Shown piece after piece: positions 16,205 through 26,257 of a stretch of DNA of 64,000 nt. The notes beneath the pieces are model-generated. The model searched no databases. It was given only the letters and a program-made list of their open reading frames with translations, and was not told where the DNA came from. A program made the position numbers and the translations under genes. The stretch covers positions 8,259 through 72,258 of the forward strand of contig CAZCOH010000005.1 of assembly GCA_964500645.1 (NCBI GenBank), given 5' to 3'. The DNA is from CAYFIW01 sp964500645 (lineage in GTDB: Bacteria > Chloroflexota > Dehalococcoidia > Lucifugimonadales > UBA826). Positions within the stretch are counted from its first letter, which is position 1, and each line of letters starts with the position of its first letter.

Positions 16205-17611
16205 ATGGGAAATTTGGATTTCAAATTCACATCAATAGACGAACTCGGTCAGGGTTTTCGTGAAAACAAATACACTCCAATAGAAGTCGTTCGTTATTTT
16301 TTAAAACAAATCGATAAATATGACTCAGAATTAAAAAGTTACGCAACGGTTATGGAAGTTTCAGCTCTCGGAGCTGCCGAAATTGCCACCAATGAGATTG
16401 CAAACGGTAAATACCGGGGTCCCATGCATGGCATACCAATAGCTGTTAAGGATCTCTGCTATACAAAAGGCGTTAAAACGATGGGGGGAACTGCCGTCCT
16501 TCAGAATTTTATTCCAGATTATGATTCAACGGTTGTCTCCAATTTGAAGCAAGCGGGAGCAATAATTTTAGGTAAATTAAACTTGACTGAAGGGGCTATG
16601 GGCGGTTACAACCCAAAAAGAGACATACCTCGTAATCCTTGGGCCAGTGACAGATGGCCAGGGTCCTCATCAAGCGGGTCAGGTGCCGCAACAGCGAAAG
16701 GTCTTTGCGTGGCTTCGCTAGGGAGCGATACTGGGGGATCTATCAGATTTCCTTCTGCTTCCTGCGGAATCGTGGGCATAAAACCAACTTATGGCCGGGT
16801 TAGTAGACACGGAGTAATGGATTTGGCTGAATCCCTTGACCACGTAGGTCCTATGACAAGCAGTGTAATTGACGGAGTTCATGTGCTAAATGCTATATCG
16901 GGAAAAGACTGCAACGACTTTACCAGCCTCTCTTCAAAACCTCTTAGCCCAGAATACATTTCGAATATAGATCTTTCTGACTTCACATTAGGCTACGATG
17001 AAACCTACGCATCGAAGGGGGTTAATCCTGATTTAGCCCATATGGTCAAGGAAACACTGGAAGTCTTTGCGTTAAACGGGGCTAAAATTCGAGAGATTAA
17101 AATGCCTGATGAAATCGATAGCTTTTTACCAGCTTGGAAAACAATTTGCACAGCGGAAGCTTACCACGCACATCGTGATTTCTTTCCCGAGAAATCGGAT
17201 GAATATGGACCCTGGTTTCGATCTTGGCTGTCTGACGGTCAAAAGGTCTCTACAGAACAATATTTGATGGCATCGATCAAGAGGCGGGAATGCAACGCAT
17301 TAATCAAAAATGCCATGGTGGATGTCGATGCGGTCATCTCGCCAGCCATGATTAATTTCCCACACTACGTGGACGACTCTATTGGTTACGGACCAATGGA
17401 CGATAGACGTGGAACTGCCTTTCAAAGATTTACTGTTCCATTTGATTACAATGGATATCCCACTGTAAATCTCCCCTGTGGATTTAGCCCTGAAGGACTT
17501 CCGGGAAGTGTCCAAATTATAGGCAAACCCTTCAGTGAGGAGGGTATATCTAGGATTGCTAATGCTTTTGAGCAATCCACCGACTGGAAAAATAAGCATC
17601 CTATGGATTAA
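16205..17611 (+). CDS. Amidase-signature family hydrolase
   Basis: The product belongs to the amidase-signature family, which uses a Ser-cisSer-Lys triad to hydrolyse amides. Lys82 (IAVKDLCYT), Ser155 in the WPGSSSSGSG stretch and Ser179 (GSDTGGSIRFPSASCG) are all in place, and the length of 468 is typical. The C-terminus has the PTVNLPCGFSPEGLPGSVQIIG signature. It resembles GatA but sits alone without gatB or gatC, so a catabolic amidase or allophanate-hydrolase-type role is more likely. It is preceded by the small CxxC protein gene. Confidence 0.88.
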   Translation: MGNLDFKFTSIDELGQGFRENKYTPIEVVRYFLKQIDKYDSELKSYATVMEVSALGAAEIATNEIANGKYRGPMHGIPIAVKDLCYTKGVKTMGGTAVLQNFIPDYDSTVVSNLKQAGAIILGKLNLTEGAMGGYNPKRDIPRNPWASDRWPGSSSSGSGAATAKGLCVASLGSDTGGSIRFPSASCGIVGIKPTYGRVSRHGVMDLAESLDHVGPMTSSVIDGVHVLNAISGKDCNDFTSLSSKPLSPEYISNIDLSDFTLGYDETYASKGVNPDLAHMVKETLEVFALNGAKIREIKMPDEIDSFLPAWKTICTAEAYHAHRDFFPEKSDEYGPWFRSWLSDGQKVSTEQYLMASIKRRECNALIKNAMVDVDAVISPAMINFPHYVDDSIGYGPMDDRRGTAFQRFTVPFDYNGYPTVNLPCGFSPEGLPGSVQIIGKPFSEEGISRIANAFEQSTDWKNKHPMD

Positions 17612-17642
17612 AATGCATAGGTTGGCGTACTTGGAAATTTAG

Positions 17643-17672
17643 TTGACTGAGAGCGCCAAGGTCAAATAATAT
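17643..17672 (+). promoter_or_regulatory. Candidate promoter for the transketolase-like gene
   Basis: TTGACT (17643-17648) and TAATAT (17667-17672) are separated by 18 bases. They lie about 100 bases before the start codon, in a 164-base gap after the amidase. An inverted repeat TTGGCG/CGCCAA (17622-17627, 17654-17659) overlaps the -35 region. Confidence 0.4.
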
Positions 17673-17775
17673 TCAAGTCGAAGTTATATAGATGATTTGC
17701 TTCAGTATAGGTGGATATTTAGCATCGAGGCTAAGCGCTATCTGAAACGCTCTACAAAAAACAACAAAAAGTTGG

Positions 17776-20319
17776 ATGGAATCGATGCCAAAAGTAAGTA
17801 ATATATCACTAAGCCCAGTAATTGAAACATCAGAAATAGCACTCCCGGACTATGACAGGGAGAAGATGGATGATGTTGCTTATATGACCGCCATGACTTT
17901 AGTTCTGATGGGCAATTATTGCCAAACAGGCCATTTTGGCGGGCCTCTTGCTTACACCCCATACACGGTGGCCACCCATTTGATTGGGCCAGAGCTCGGG
18001 GGACTGAAATATGATTACAGGCGGCCCAAGCACCCTTTTTCCGACAAGTTTTTATTAGCCGGAGGCCACAATGCTCCTGTGACATACGCCTTATGGATGG
18101 TATTAGGAGAGGCTCTTCACCGAACCCATTTGTCCACCGGAAATGATAAATACAGTATGGATCCAAATGCTGGACTACTTTCAATCGACGCCCTCGGATT
18201 CAGAAGGGGTAAAGAGGGTTTAGAAACAATCTTGGAGGAAAACGATTTAACAGACCATCCGATCCTGGCTCAGGCCAAGATTAGAGGGATCAGAGCGTTA
18301 TCAGGACATTCAGAAAGTACTGATGTCACTAACGATGTAAATGGAGGACCTTCTGGCATAGGAATTGCAACAGCCGCCGGTAAGGCAGCATTTTGGGAAC
18401 TGATTGGTGCTCAGGATTCCCCTAAGATAGTTGCAGTAGAAGGTGAATTCGCCATGACGTCGGGTCACTCGCAAGAGATGAAAACACAGGCCGTGGCACA
18501 GCAGGTCGGTAAGAGACTACGTATTTTGCTTTCATACAACAATGCTGGAATAGACGATGAGTTAGTCGGAGGAGTAATTCAGCCACAATTTAAGTCCTAC
18601 AAGATCGAAGATCAATGGAGTTCCTATGGCTGGAACGTGTTCACTCTCGATAATGCTAATGACATGGACCAGGTGGTTGGTGTTTTGAAGGCAATGGAAG
18701 ACTGGGACGAAACTGATCGTAGGCCAATGATCGTAATCGGAAACACAACGAAAGGTTGGTGGCCGGGATCTATTGATGGTTCTATCCCAGGTTATGGCGA
18801 CCAGATTACCAGTTACAAGAGTCATCCCTACACATTCGCAATGAATTCTGAATATTTTGTTGCATTGGCAAAGACATTTGAAAATAAGTATGGCGTTAAA
18901 TTCGTCGGAATAGAAGACGGACCAGTCACAGATGAAAAGGAACGAATTCTTCAATATAAGCAGAATATCGACGTACTTATGTCTGTCTTGGAAAAAAATG
19001 AACTTGGGAAGTGGATCAGCGATAGACTGGTGCAAATTGGAGACACGGTTGTAGAAGATAAAAATATTCGCCTAGACACGACTAGGGATCCATTTTTGGA
19101 TGAAAGACTAGACCCTAAAAATGCTCCCCATGAGCCAGTCACTGTCTCTATTGAAAACTCTATTACAGGAGAAACTAAAGAAGTTGACATCAAACTTTTT
19201 GAAAAACCTGGAGTTGCTCTCGGAAGCAGGAGGGCTATATCGGAAATCACTAAATGGGTTAACTATGTCACAGATAATCGCTTAGTTTTATTAGCCGCTG
19301 ACTTAGCAGACTCTATTAATGTGGAAAAAGGGGCACTCTGGGGTGAATTTGACCCGGTTAAAAATCCCGTTGGTAATCGACTAAGGTCAGCAATCCAAGA
19401 GGCCGGTAACGTATCGACAGCAATCGGGCTTATAAGCCAAAGCGCATCATTAGACCCTGACAAACATTCAGGGGTATGGGCTTTAAGCGGGACCTATGGT
19501 GCATTCACACCTCTTATGTATCTGCCCGTACGTATATGGAGCCAACAAAACCAGGATAGTCCGTTCCGCTTGGGCGTCTTAAATGTCCTGGCTGGTCATT
19601 CAGGGCCTGAAACCGCGGCTGATGCAAGAACTCACTTCGGGATATTTTCCCCTCAAGTCTGGAAATTATTTCCCCGAGAACAAATAATCAATCTGAGTTT
19701 CTGGGACTATAATGACGTCACTCCTGGTTATCTTGCGGCGGCCAACATCGCCGCAAAAGATCCTAAGGTAGGTGTGATTGTGCTTGAGGTGGCTAGGCCA
19801 GATTTCCCCGTAGTAGATCGGACAATTTTGGCGGACAGTGATCCTCTCGCCGCCAGTAAAGGTTTTTATATGATCAGGGATTTTGATGAAAATAGGCCTA
19901 AGCAGGGCTATGTTATTGTTCAAGGTTCGTCTTCCACTAACAATCTTGTTTCTCAGTTGGACCGCATAAATGAGGCAGGGTTGAACGTTAGAATTATTTC
20001 AGCGGTCTCAGAGGAATTATTTTCACGGCAGCCACAGGAATACCGTGATCATGTTCTACCGGATTCTGCGAAATACGACCTCATGGTGATAAGTACAGGA
20101 ACCAAGAGAATGTGGCCGGTAAGGAACGTGGGACCTTTAACGGAGGAGTATTCGCTTGTCTCTGACTGGAACGATGAGTGGTTGACAGGAGGTTCTGAAT
20201 CCGAGGTCTTGAAGGATGCAAAATTGGATCCTGAGTCAATTTTCGGAGCTATCAAAAGATTCGCCGGAGATAGGAACGAAAGGGTAAACCGCCAAACTCG
20301 ATTCCTTGAAGGGTCCTAA
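17776..20319 (+). CDS. Divergent transketolase-superfamily ThDP enzyme, unusually long
   Basis: The product is a thiamin-diphosphate enzyme of the transketolase fold. Recognisable positions are GHFGGP (His53), AGGHNAP (His98), GHSE (His178) and IVAVEGEFAMTSGHSQE, the site of the cofactor GDG motif. The pyrimidine-domain QEAGNVSTAIG has the likely catalytic Glu. The usual GDG reads VEG (221-223) and the metal-binding Asn region reads YNNAG (254-258). At 847 residues it is about 180 longer than housekeeping transketolase and nearer in size to phosphoketolase or AceE. Donor and acceptor are unknown. A second ATG at 17785 is a possible start. Confidence 0.72.
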   Translation: MESMPKVSNISLSPVIETSEIALPDYDREKMDDVAYMTAMTLVLMGNYCQTGHFGGPLAYTPYTVATHLIGPELGGLKYDYRRPKHPFSDKFLLAGGHNAPVTYALWMVLGEALHRTHLSTGNDKYSMDPNAGLLSIDALGFRRGKEGLETILEENDLTDHPILAQAKIRGIRALSGHSESTDVTNDVNGGPSGIGIATAAGKAAFWELIGAQDSPKIVAVEGEFAMTSGHSQEMKTQAVAQQVGKRLRILLSYNNAGIDDELVGGVIQPQFKSYKIEDQWSSYGWNVFTLDNANDMDQVVGVLKAMEDWDETDRRPMIVIGNTTKGWWPGSIDGSIPGYGDQITSYKSHPYTFAMNSEYFVALAKTFENKYGVKFVGIEDGPVTDEKERILQYKQNIDVLMSVLEKNELGKWISDRLVQIGDTVVEDKNIRLDTTRDPFLDERLDPKNAPHEPVTVSIENSITGETKEVDIKLFEKPGVALGSRRAISEITKWVNYVTDNRLVLLAADLADSINVEKGALWGEFDPVKNPVGNRLRSAIQEAGNVSTAIGLISQSASLDPDKHSGVWALSGTYGAFTPLMYLPVRIWSQQNQDSPFRLGVLNVLAGHSGPETAADARTHFGIFSPQVWKLFPREQIINLSFWDYNDVTPGYLAAANIAAKDPKVGVIVLEVARPDFPVVDRTILADSDPLAASKGFYMIRDFDENRPKQGYVIVQGSSSTNNLVSQLDRINEAGLNVRIISAVSEELFSRQPQEYRDHVLPDSAKYDLMVISTGTKRMWPVRNVGPLTEEYSLVSDWNDEWLTGGSESEVLKDAKLDPESIFGAIKRFAGDRNERVNRQTRFLEGS

Positions 20320-20394
20320 ACCAAATCTAATCAGGAATACTCTCTTGAGATTTGCCAAAACTCCGGATGTATGGGGTTTTCTGTGGAGTGTTAG

Positions 20395-21969
20395 GTGAAT
20401 TACGACTACGTAATTATGGGTGCAGGTTCAGCCGGTGCAATCATGGCTGCTCGTCTTTCAGAGGATCCATCCATAAGTGTATTGCTCTTGGATTCGGGAC
20501 CTCATCACGGAAAGGTTGAAAACCTCCCTGGGAACTTGAGATATGGATACGGAGTTAGCGGTAGAGATGAGAATTTTTGGTACTCGGACTCTCCCGATGG
20601 AAAGATGTTTGTTGCAGATGCAACACCATATCAGCCACCCATGCTCGTCCCACGGGGCACCACTTTCGGGGGCTCAAGTTCTGTAAACGCTCAAATCTTT
20701 TTGAGGGGAGAACCTGACGATTATGATACTTGGGGAGAGAACTGGACCACGATTTGGGAATACGAAAACTGCCTACCTTTCTTTAAGAAATTGGAAAACG
20801 ACCTCGACTTTGGGGGTGATTTTCATGGAAGAAATGGGCCTATACAGTGTCTGAGGATACCAAGAAGAGAGTGGTCAGCTGACCAAGAGGCTTTCTTTCA
20901 AGCCACCAAATCAATAGGGTACCCTGAAACATTGGACCATAACGATCCCGACTCCACTGGTGTAGGCCCTCTTCCATTTAACACAGTGGATCGCGTAAGG
21001 CAGAGTACTTGGATAACTTACTTGCTGCCAATCCTTCATAGACCCAATTTAACTCTAAGACAGAAGACCAAGGTTGTTAAACTCAATATACATGAGAAAA
21101 CGATATCTTCTATTAGTGTTGAAACCGATGGGAAATCTGATCAAGTTTTTGGGACTCAATTTATCTTATCAGCTGGGGCAATTGGCTCGCCCCAAATAAT
21201 GATGTTGTCCGGACTTGGTCCCGCCGGAATCTTGGAATCTCTTGGTATTAATCCAGTTTTAGACATACCAGGCGTTGGTAAAAATCTGAGAGATCATCCA
21301 CAGGTGGCACTAACTTGGAATGTTCACCCTTCTTATAAATTTAATACAGAGGCAAGGGCTATACAGGTTGCAATTAGGTACACGGCAACACACTCGGCGT
21401 TACGCAATGACATGTTGATACATCCAGTTAGTTTTTCTCGTTCCAAACGGAACCGAGGGGAAATTTATACAGACGATTTAGAATCTGATCTATGTGTTGG
21501 TATGGTCGCATCGATTTACTTAGCGAACGGTCAAGGAGCTATGAAACTAAGGTCGGCGGATCCAGATATACAACCATATTTGGACTACAACTACCTTACT
21601 AATCAATATGATCTGGACAGGTTAAGAGAGTCAGCGCGCCTTTGTATTGATATCTCAAGATCAGATTTTTATAAAGATATTATTTCTAGTCCTCATAACC
21701 CATTTGGGTTTGATACCGATGATGACGATGAAATGAACATTTGGTTACAAAGGAACGTGAGAACGAGTCACCATATATCGGGGACCTGTAAAATGGGACC
21801 TCAATCGGACAATATGTCTGTAGTAGATGAGTCTGGGAAGGTTTATGGACTCTCTAACATACGTGTCGTAGATGCCTCCATTATGCCTGATTGTGTCCGA
21901 GCTAACACAAACGTGCCGACTATGATGATTGCTGAAAGGATCTATGCTCTCATCAAAGATACTTATTAA
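20395..21969 (+). CDS. GMC-family FAD oxidoreductase (choline dehydrogenase-like)
   Basis: GMC enzymes oxidise alcohols or sugars with FAD. The Rossmann dinucleotide motif MGAGSAGAIMAARLSE opens the protein, followed by PRGTTFGGSSSVNAQIFLRG (the first GMC signature), SAGAIGSPQIMMLSGLGP (the second) and the C-terminal catalytic SHHISGTCKMG with VVDASIMPDCVRANTN. At 524 residues it is full length, with no signal peptide. The start is GTG at 20395, with GGAG 6 bases upstream. It pairs with the paralogue at 23163-24728, the two flanking a luciferase-like gene. Confidence 0.9.
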   Translation: MNYDYVIMGAGSAGAIMAARLSEDPSISVLLLDSGPHHGKVENLPGNLRYGYGVSGRDENFWYSDSPDGKMFVADATPYQPPMLVPRGTTFGGSSSVNAQIFLRGEPDDYDTWGENWTTIWEYENCLPFFKKLENDLDFGGDFHGRNGPIQCLRIPRREWSADQEAFFQATKSIGYPETLDHNDPDSTGVGPLPFNTVDRVRQSTWITYLLPILHRPNLTLRQKTKVVKLNIHEKTISSISVETDGKSDQVFGTQFILSAGAIGSPQIMMLSGLGPAGILESLGINPVLDIPGVGKNLRDHPQVALTWNVHPSYKFNTEARAIQVAIRYTATHSALRNDMLIHPVSFSRSKRNRGEIYTDDLESDLCVGMVASIYLANGQGAMKLRSADPDIQPYLDYNYLTNQYDLDRLRESARLCIDISRSDFYKDIISSPHNPFGFDTDDDDEMNIWLQRNVRTSHHISGTCKMGPQSDNMSVVDESGKVYGLSNIRVVDASIMPDCVRANTNVPTMMIAERIYALIKDTY

Positions 21970-21970
21970 A

Positions 21971-23113
21971 CTATTCGCTAAATTCCGGTAATATATATTT
22001 TCCCCATAACTCGATGGATTCCATCACGGCCTCATGAGGTACCGTCTCCGTTTGCATCATAACCATCATCTGGTCAATTCCAGTAGCCTCGTGCTTTTTA
22101 AGAGCCGCAATGCAGTCATCAGGATCACCAGCTATTACAACGCCTCTTTCACATAAAGTGTCTGCATCTAAATCTTCCCAAACCTTATGAGCTATGGCTT
22201 CACCACCAGAAAAATCAAGAACATTATCGAATTCTTCTTCTTCTTGATTTAAATATCTACTAAAATTTTGCCGTAAATGATCTGGCACGCCACCCCATTT
22301 CTCTAGCAATTGTGCATATATATCTTTTTGGCCCTGAACGTAAGGTCGATCGGGCCCAAAAAAGTTTTTGAGAGATTCCGCTCCCATTTCCCGAGCCTTT
22401 CTCCCATCTTCAAGACAAACTCCCAATGTGGAACTAGCCCATTGATTATTCACAACCTTCCCGACAGGATTAGCCTTATTAATCTCCTCTTTATATTTCT
22501 TTACATATGGTTCTAAGGAATCAGGAGCACTGGAACCAAAAGACAAAACTCCAATCCCTTTTGCCGCTGCAATTTCGTAAGTTGCTGGCTGTAGTGCGGC
22601 TACCCATATGGGAGGATGATTTTCTTGATAGGGTTTCGGAAGTATTTGTCTTTCTGGAACTTGCCAAAATTCACCTTCGTGAGAATACCAATCCGTCGCC
22701 CAGATATCAGGAACCATTGACAATGATTCTTCCCACATAGCGCGACTATTACGAGGGTCGATACCCATGCCAGTTAATTCATAGGGAGCAGATCGTCCTG
22801 TGCCGAAGTCAACCCGACCATCCGATAGATGATCTAACATTGCGACCCTTTCAGCCACCCTGACAGGATGGTGATATGGAAGTATAACTACACCAAGGCC
22901 TAATCTTATGTTTTTGGTTCTTTGGCTCAAGGCGCCATAAAAAACATCTGGGCAAGGAGAAGCAGAAAATCCTGTCAAAAAATGATGCTCAACAAACCAA
23001 ACATAGTCAAAGCCAACTTCATCGGCTAAGACACATTGTTCCATAGTCTCTTTGATGACTAAATGATCATCTAAATAAGGCCTTTGCATTTCGTACTGTA
23101 GCGACAATTTCAT
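21971..23113 (-). CDS. Luciferase-like (LLM class) flavin-dependent monooxygenase
   Basis: The TIM-barrel protein matches the bacterial luciferase-like superfamily, whose members use FMNH2 or F420H2. Typical motifs are GFDYVWFVEHHF, LGLGVVILPYHHPVRVAERVAMLDHLSDGRVDFGTGRS, and a C-terminal GDPDDCIAALKKHEATGIDQMMVMM. The length is 380 residues. Presence of cofE in the window makes F420 use possible, but FMN use is equally compatible. It ends 1 base from the upstream GMC gene's stop and is 49 bases downstream of the other GMC gene on the same strand. Confidence 0.9.
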   Translation of the reverse strand: MKLSLQYEMQRPYLDDHLVIKETMEQCVLADEVGFDYVWFVEHHFLTGFSASPCPDVFYGALSQRTKNIRLGLGVVILPYHHPVRVAERVAMLDHLSDGRVDFGTGRSAPYELTGMGIDPRNSRAMWEESLSMVPDIWATDWYSHEGEFWQVPERQILPKPYQENHPPIWVAALQPATYEIAAAKGIGVLSFGSSAPDSLEPYVKKYKEEINKANPVGKVVNNQWASSTLGVCLEDGRKAREMGAESLKNFFGPDRPYVQGQKDIYAQLLEKWGGVPDHLRQNFSRYLNQEEEEFDNVLDFSGGEAIAHKVWEDLDADTLCERGVVIAGDPDDCIAALKKHEATGIDQMMVMMQTETVPHEAVMESIELWGKYILPEFSE

Positions 23114-23162
23114 ATCTGTCTCCCCTGTAAGTTAATCAGAAACAAATCGACATATTAAAAAC

Positions 23163-24728
23163 TTATTTCCCTGTTTGAATAAAGTCTGCAATGCGCTCAC
23201 CAATAGCCATAACAGTGACGTTGGTATTTGCGCGCACACAATCTGGCATTATAGATGCGTCAGCTATCCTAAGAGCACTGACGCCATAGACTTTCCCATA
23301 CTGATCTACTACAGCATCCGGATCAGTACTAGGACCCATTTTTGCGGTACAGGAAACATGATGGCCCGTGCCAACATATGTTTTCATCCATTTATCCAAG
23401 CTTTCATCTGTGGCCAGATCAGCATCAGACGGCTCCAAACGATGATCTATCAACTTTGACATAGATGGATGGTCTTCAAGTGATACCAACATACGAATAC
23501 CGTCTCTATATCTTCTTAAGTCTTCTTCGTGATCTAAAAGATTGTAATCAAGATACGGTTGGTCGTTTTGATCAGAAGAATTTAATTTTAGCTCACCCTT
23601 AGAAAGAGCCAAATTAAGGCCCAGTCCCATACCAATTCCTATGGGTTCCGATCTAACTCCACCTTCCTCTCTGCGTTGGCTTGTCACTGCACTCATGTAT
23701 ACGATCATATCGTTATCCAGAGTCGAACCTTCCGCAGTATAGCGCAATAAGACCTGTCCTGAGGGGCCTAGAGGATCCAATGGGACATCTGGCTTAGTAA
23801 CCCATTTCAAGGGGATCAAAGGATGGTCCCGTAAATTTTGTCCCACTCCATTTACATCCAGAACACAATTAATTCCAAGTTCCTCCAGGTGTTCCTTGGG
23901 CCCAATTCCCGATAGCATGAGCAGCTGAGGTGAGGCAATCGCACCCGCACACAATACTATTTCCTCTCCCTGTACAATAAATGTCTCCCCGTCAGAGACA
24001 ACTTCTAAGCCAGTTGCCTTTAATTCATCAGAGTCTTTGTCAAACAAAATTCTTTTCACCGAAACATTGGCCCTTAAGGTCATATTTAGGCGTGTACGAG
24101 ACATGGCAAGATAACCCAATGACGTTGACCATCTTATACCTTCAGGATTATTTAATGGTGTAGGACCCACTCCGGCTGTCCCAGGTTCATTTGCATCTGC
24201 ACAGAATGGGTGTCCCGCGTCAATACATGCTTCCACAAATGCCTTAGATCCTGGCAACCATTCATCCTCCTTAAATCTGTGGCAAATAATTGGCCCATTA
24301 GAACCATGAAAATCTCCAGGATTTTCCTGAAAAGTCGTGTCAGTCTCCAACTTATTGTAAAAAGGTAAAATGTTTTGAAAATCCCACTCATCATTGCCCC
24401 ATTCTGCCCATAAAGCAAAATCGTCCGGGATTGCCCTTAAAAATATTTGCCCATTAATAGCACTGGATCCCCCAGTGACTTTTCCTCTGGGTATATCTAT
24501 ATCGGCTTCCTCCGTACCACGCGCTCGAAACTGCCAATTATGATCACTGGTCCAGATTTCATTAGTAGTTTTATAGCCATATTTAACTTCCTCGGGTAGT
24601 TCATCAATATCGGGATAGTCAGGACCCGCTTCTAGTAGAAGAACTGATTTCGTTGGATCTTCAGATAAACGAGTTGCTATGATCGCTCCAGCTGATCCGG
24701 CACCCACTACAATTACATCGTATTTCAT
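23163..24728 (-). CDS. GMC-family FAD oxidoreductase (choline dehydrogenase-like), second copy
   Basis: This 521-residue paralogue of the 20395 gene has the same architecture: VVGAGSAGAIIATRLSE, PRGKVTGGSSAINGQIFLRA, CAGAIASPQLLMLSGIGP and the catalytic GHHVSCTAKMG with ADASIMPDCVRANTN. It is probably co-transcribed with the luciferase-like gene that follows. The two GMC proteins diverge clearly in the middle, substrate-binding part, suggesting different substrates. Oxidation of an alcohol to an aldehyde or ketone before the flavin monooxygenase would make biochemical sense, but this is inference. Confidence 0.9.
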   Translation of the reverse strand: MKYDVIVVGAGSAGAIIATRLSEDPTKSVLLLEAGPDYPDIDELPEEVKYGYKTTNEIWTSDHNWQFRARGTEEADIDIPRGKVTGGSSAINGQIFLRAIPDDFALWAEWGNDEWDFQNILPFYNKLETDTTFQENPGDFHGSNGPIICHRFKEDEWLPGSKAFVEACIDAGHPFCADANEPGTAGVGPTPLNNPEGIRWSTSLGYLAMSRTRLNMTLRANVSVKRILFDKDSDELKATGLEVVSDGETFIVQGEEIVLCAGAIASPQLLMLSGIGPKEHLEELGINCVLDVNGVGQNLRDHPLIPLKWVTKPDVPLDPLGPSGQVLLRYTAEGSTLDNDMIVYMSAVTSQRREEGGVRSEPIGIGMGLGLNLALSKGELKLNSSDQNDQPYLDYNLLDHEEDLRRYRDGIRMLVSLEDHPSMSKLIDHRLEPSDADLATDESLDKWMKTYVGTGHHVSCTAKMGPSTDPDAVVDQYGKVYGVSALRIADASIMPDCVRANTNVTVMAIGERIADFIQTGK

Positions 24729-24916
24729 ATATTCCTCTCTCCAAAAGATACTGATTTAGGAGCAAGCCCCACGCCACCCCACTTAGGCACAAATTTAACA
24801 CAAATAAATTTAATTACATAAACCATCAAAATAAGTTCACCGACCTGGTGGTGGCGGGAACTTACTTGATAGTGGAAATTACGATAAATTTGTGTGCGCT
24901 TGTCCAATCGGACATA

Positions 24917-26176
24917 TCATACGGCTGATCCAGCAGTAAATCCTGAACTCCAAGCCCACTGGAAGTTATAGCCTCCCAAGTGACCGCTCACATCAACCAC
25001 TTCTCCAATAAAATAAAGTCCTGGACAATTTTTGTATTCCATAGTCCTGGAATCCAACTCTTTAGTACTCACACCGCCAACAGTAACTTCTGCAGTTCTA
25101 TATCCTTCGGTTCCAGTGGGATTTAAAGTCCAAGACTTGATATAACCCGATATCCTTTCTATTAATTGCTTAGGTAGTTGTTCTATAGGAATTTCAGAAT
25201 GAGATCCCCACAATGCTTCCTCCAATATACTAACTAGCGATCTAGGCAACATATTAGAAAGATATGTTCGAAGGAGCTTTTTATTGCCTCTATTTTTTTC
25301 AAAATATAAATCATCAAGAAGTTCCACATCTGGCAAGAGATCTATCTTAACAATGTCACCGTGATTCCAATAACTTGAAGCCTGTAAAACGGCAGGGCCG
25401 CTCAGCCCTTTATGGGTAAATAACATGTCATCCTTAAATTCGACGTTTCCAACCCTGATCAATACGGGAATTGACACTCCCGATAGTTCGGAAGAAAAAA
25501 CCCTGTTTTTAGCTCCCAGAGTAAATGGCACGAGACCAGGTTTTGTATTTGTAACATCAATAGAGAAGTTCTTAGCTACTTCGTATCCAAATCCACTTCC
25601 CCCAAGAGTAGGTACAGAAAGTGCGCCTGTTGCTACGATTAGAGAATTAGAAGCAAAAGAAAGAGTGCCTTTCTTTTTTCGATCATTTAATTCGCCTTTT
25701 AGCTTAAATGTAGGTCCACTATCCTCCTCACGGATAACCCCTTCCCTATTTTCTAAAATTGCATGACTAATTGTCTTTATCAGGACATTGGTAACAATTT
25801 CAACCCCCGCGGCATCACATTCTTTCAATAACATATTTAGAATATCTCTAGAAGATCCTTCGCAGAAGAATTGATTATTACGCCGTTCAACATAGGAAAT
25901 TTTATGCTTATTTACTAAAGCTATGAAATCATTTGGACTATATTTACTAAAGGCAGATCTACAGAAGTTTAGATTCTCAGATATAAAATCATCATAGTCG
26001 ACAAATCTATTTGTAAAATTACAATGCCCCCCTCCAGACATTAAAATTTTTTTGCCAACCATGTTTGATTTTTCGAGGATGATTACTCGGAGGTTTTTTT
26101 TAGCCGCCGTAAAGGCGGCCATTAAGCCAGCAGCACCCCCTCCCAAAACAATCACATCATAGCTTTGGATTTTCAT
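24917..26176 (-). CDS. HI0933/BaiN-family NAD(P)/FAD-dependent oxidoreductase
   Basis: The protein begins with the FAD-binding VIVLGGGAAGLMAAFTAA and has the family-specific GKKILMSGGGHCNFTNR, ATGALSVPTLGGSGFGYEVA and the C-terminal VTVGGVSTKELDSRTMEYK...LYFIGEVVDVSGHLGGYNFQWAWSSG. At 419 residues it is full length. Members reduce quinone- or enone-type substrates in some organisms, but most, including YhiN, have no assigned role. It lies alone between the GMC gene and the enoyl-CoA hydratase. Confidence 0.9.
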   Translation of the reverse strand: MKIQSYDVIVLGGGAAGLMAAFTAAKKNLRVIILEKSNMVGKKILMSGGGHCNFTNRFVDYDDFISENLNFCRSAFSKYSPNDFIALVNKHKISYVERRNNQFFCEGSSRDILNMLLKECDAAGVEIVTNVLIKTISHAILENREGVIREEDSGPTFKLKGELNDRKKKGTLSFASNSLIVATGALSVPTLGGSGFGYEVAKNFSIDVTNTKPGLVPFTLGAKNRVFSSELSGVSIPVLIRVGNVEFKDDMLFTHKGLSGPAVLQASSYWNHGDIVKIDLLPDVELLDDLYFEKNRGNKKLLRTYLSNMLPRSLVSILEEALWGSHSEIPIEQLPKQLIERISGYIKSWTLNPTGTEGYRTAEVTVGGVSTKELDSRTMEYKNCPGLYFIGEVVDVSGHLGGYNFQWAWSSGFTAGSAV

Positions 26177-26257
26177 GAATCCATCTCACTTTATTGTCTA
26201 TGCGCTCGAATAACCTAAATATCTTTATTCTCTCTAGGATTCAATCTGAAAGATAAC

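Noticed and set aside
24725..24907. 60-codon minus-strand frame upstream of the second GMC gene
   Set aside because: No Shine-Dalgarno or family resemblance; likely chance in a 188-base gap.
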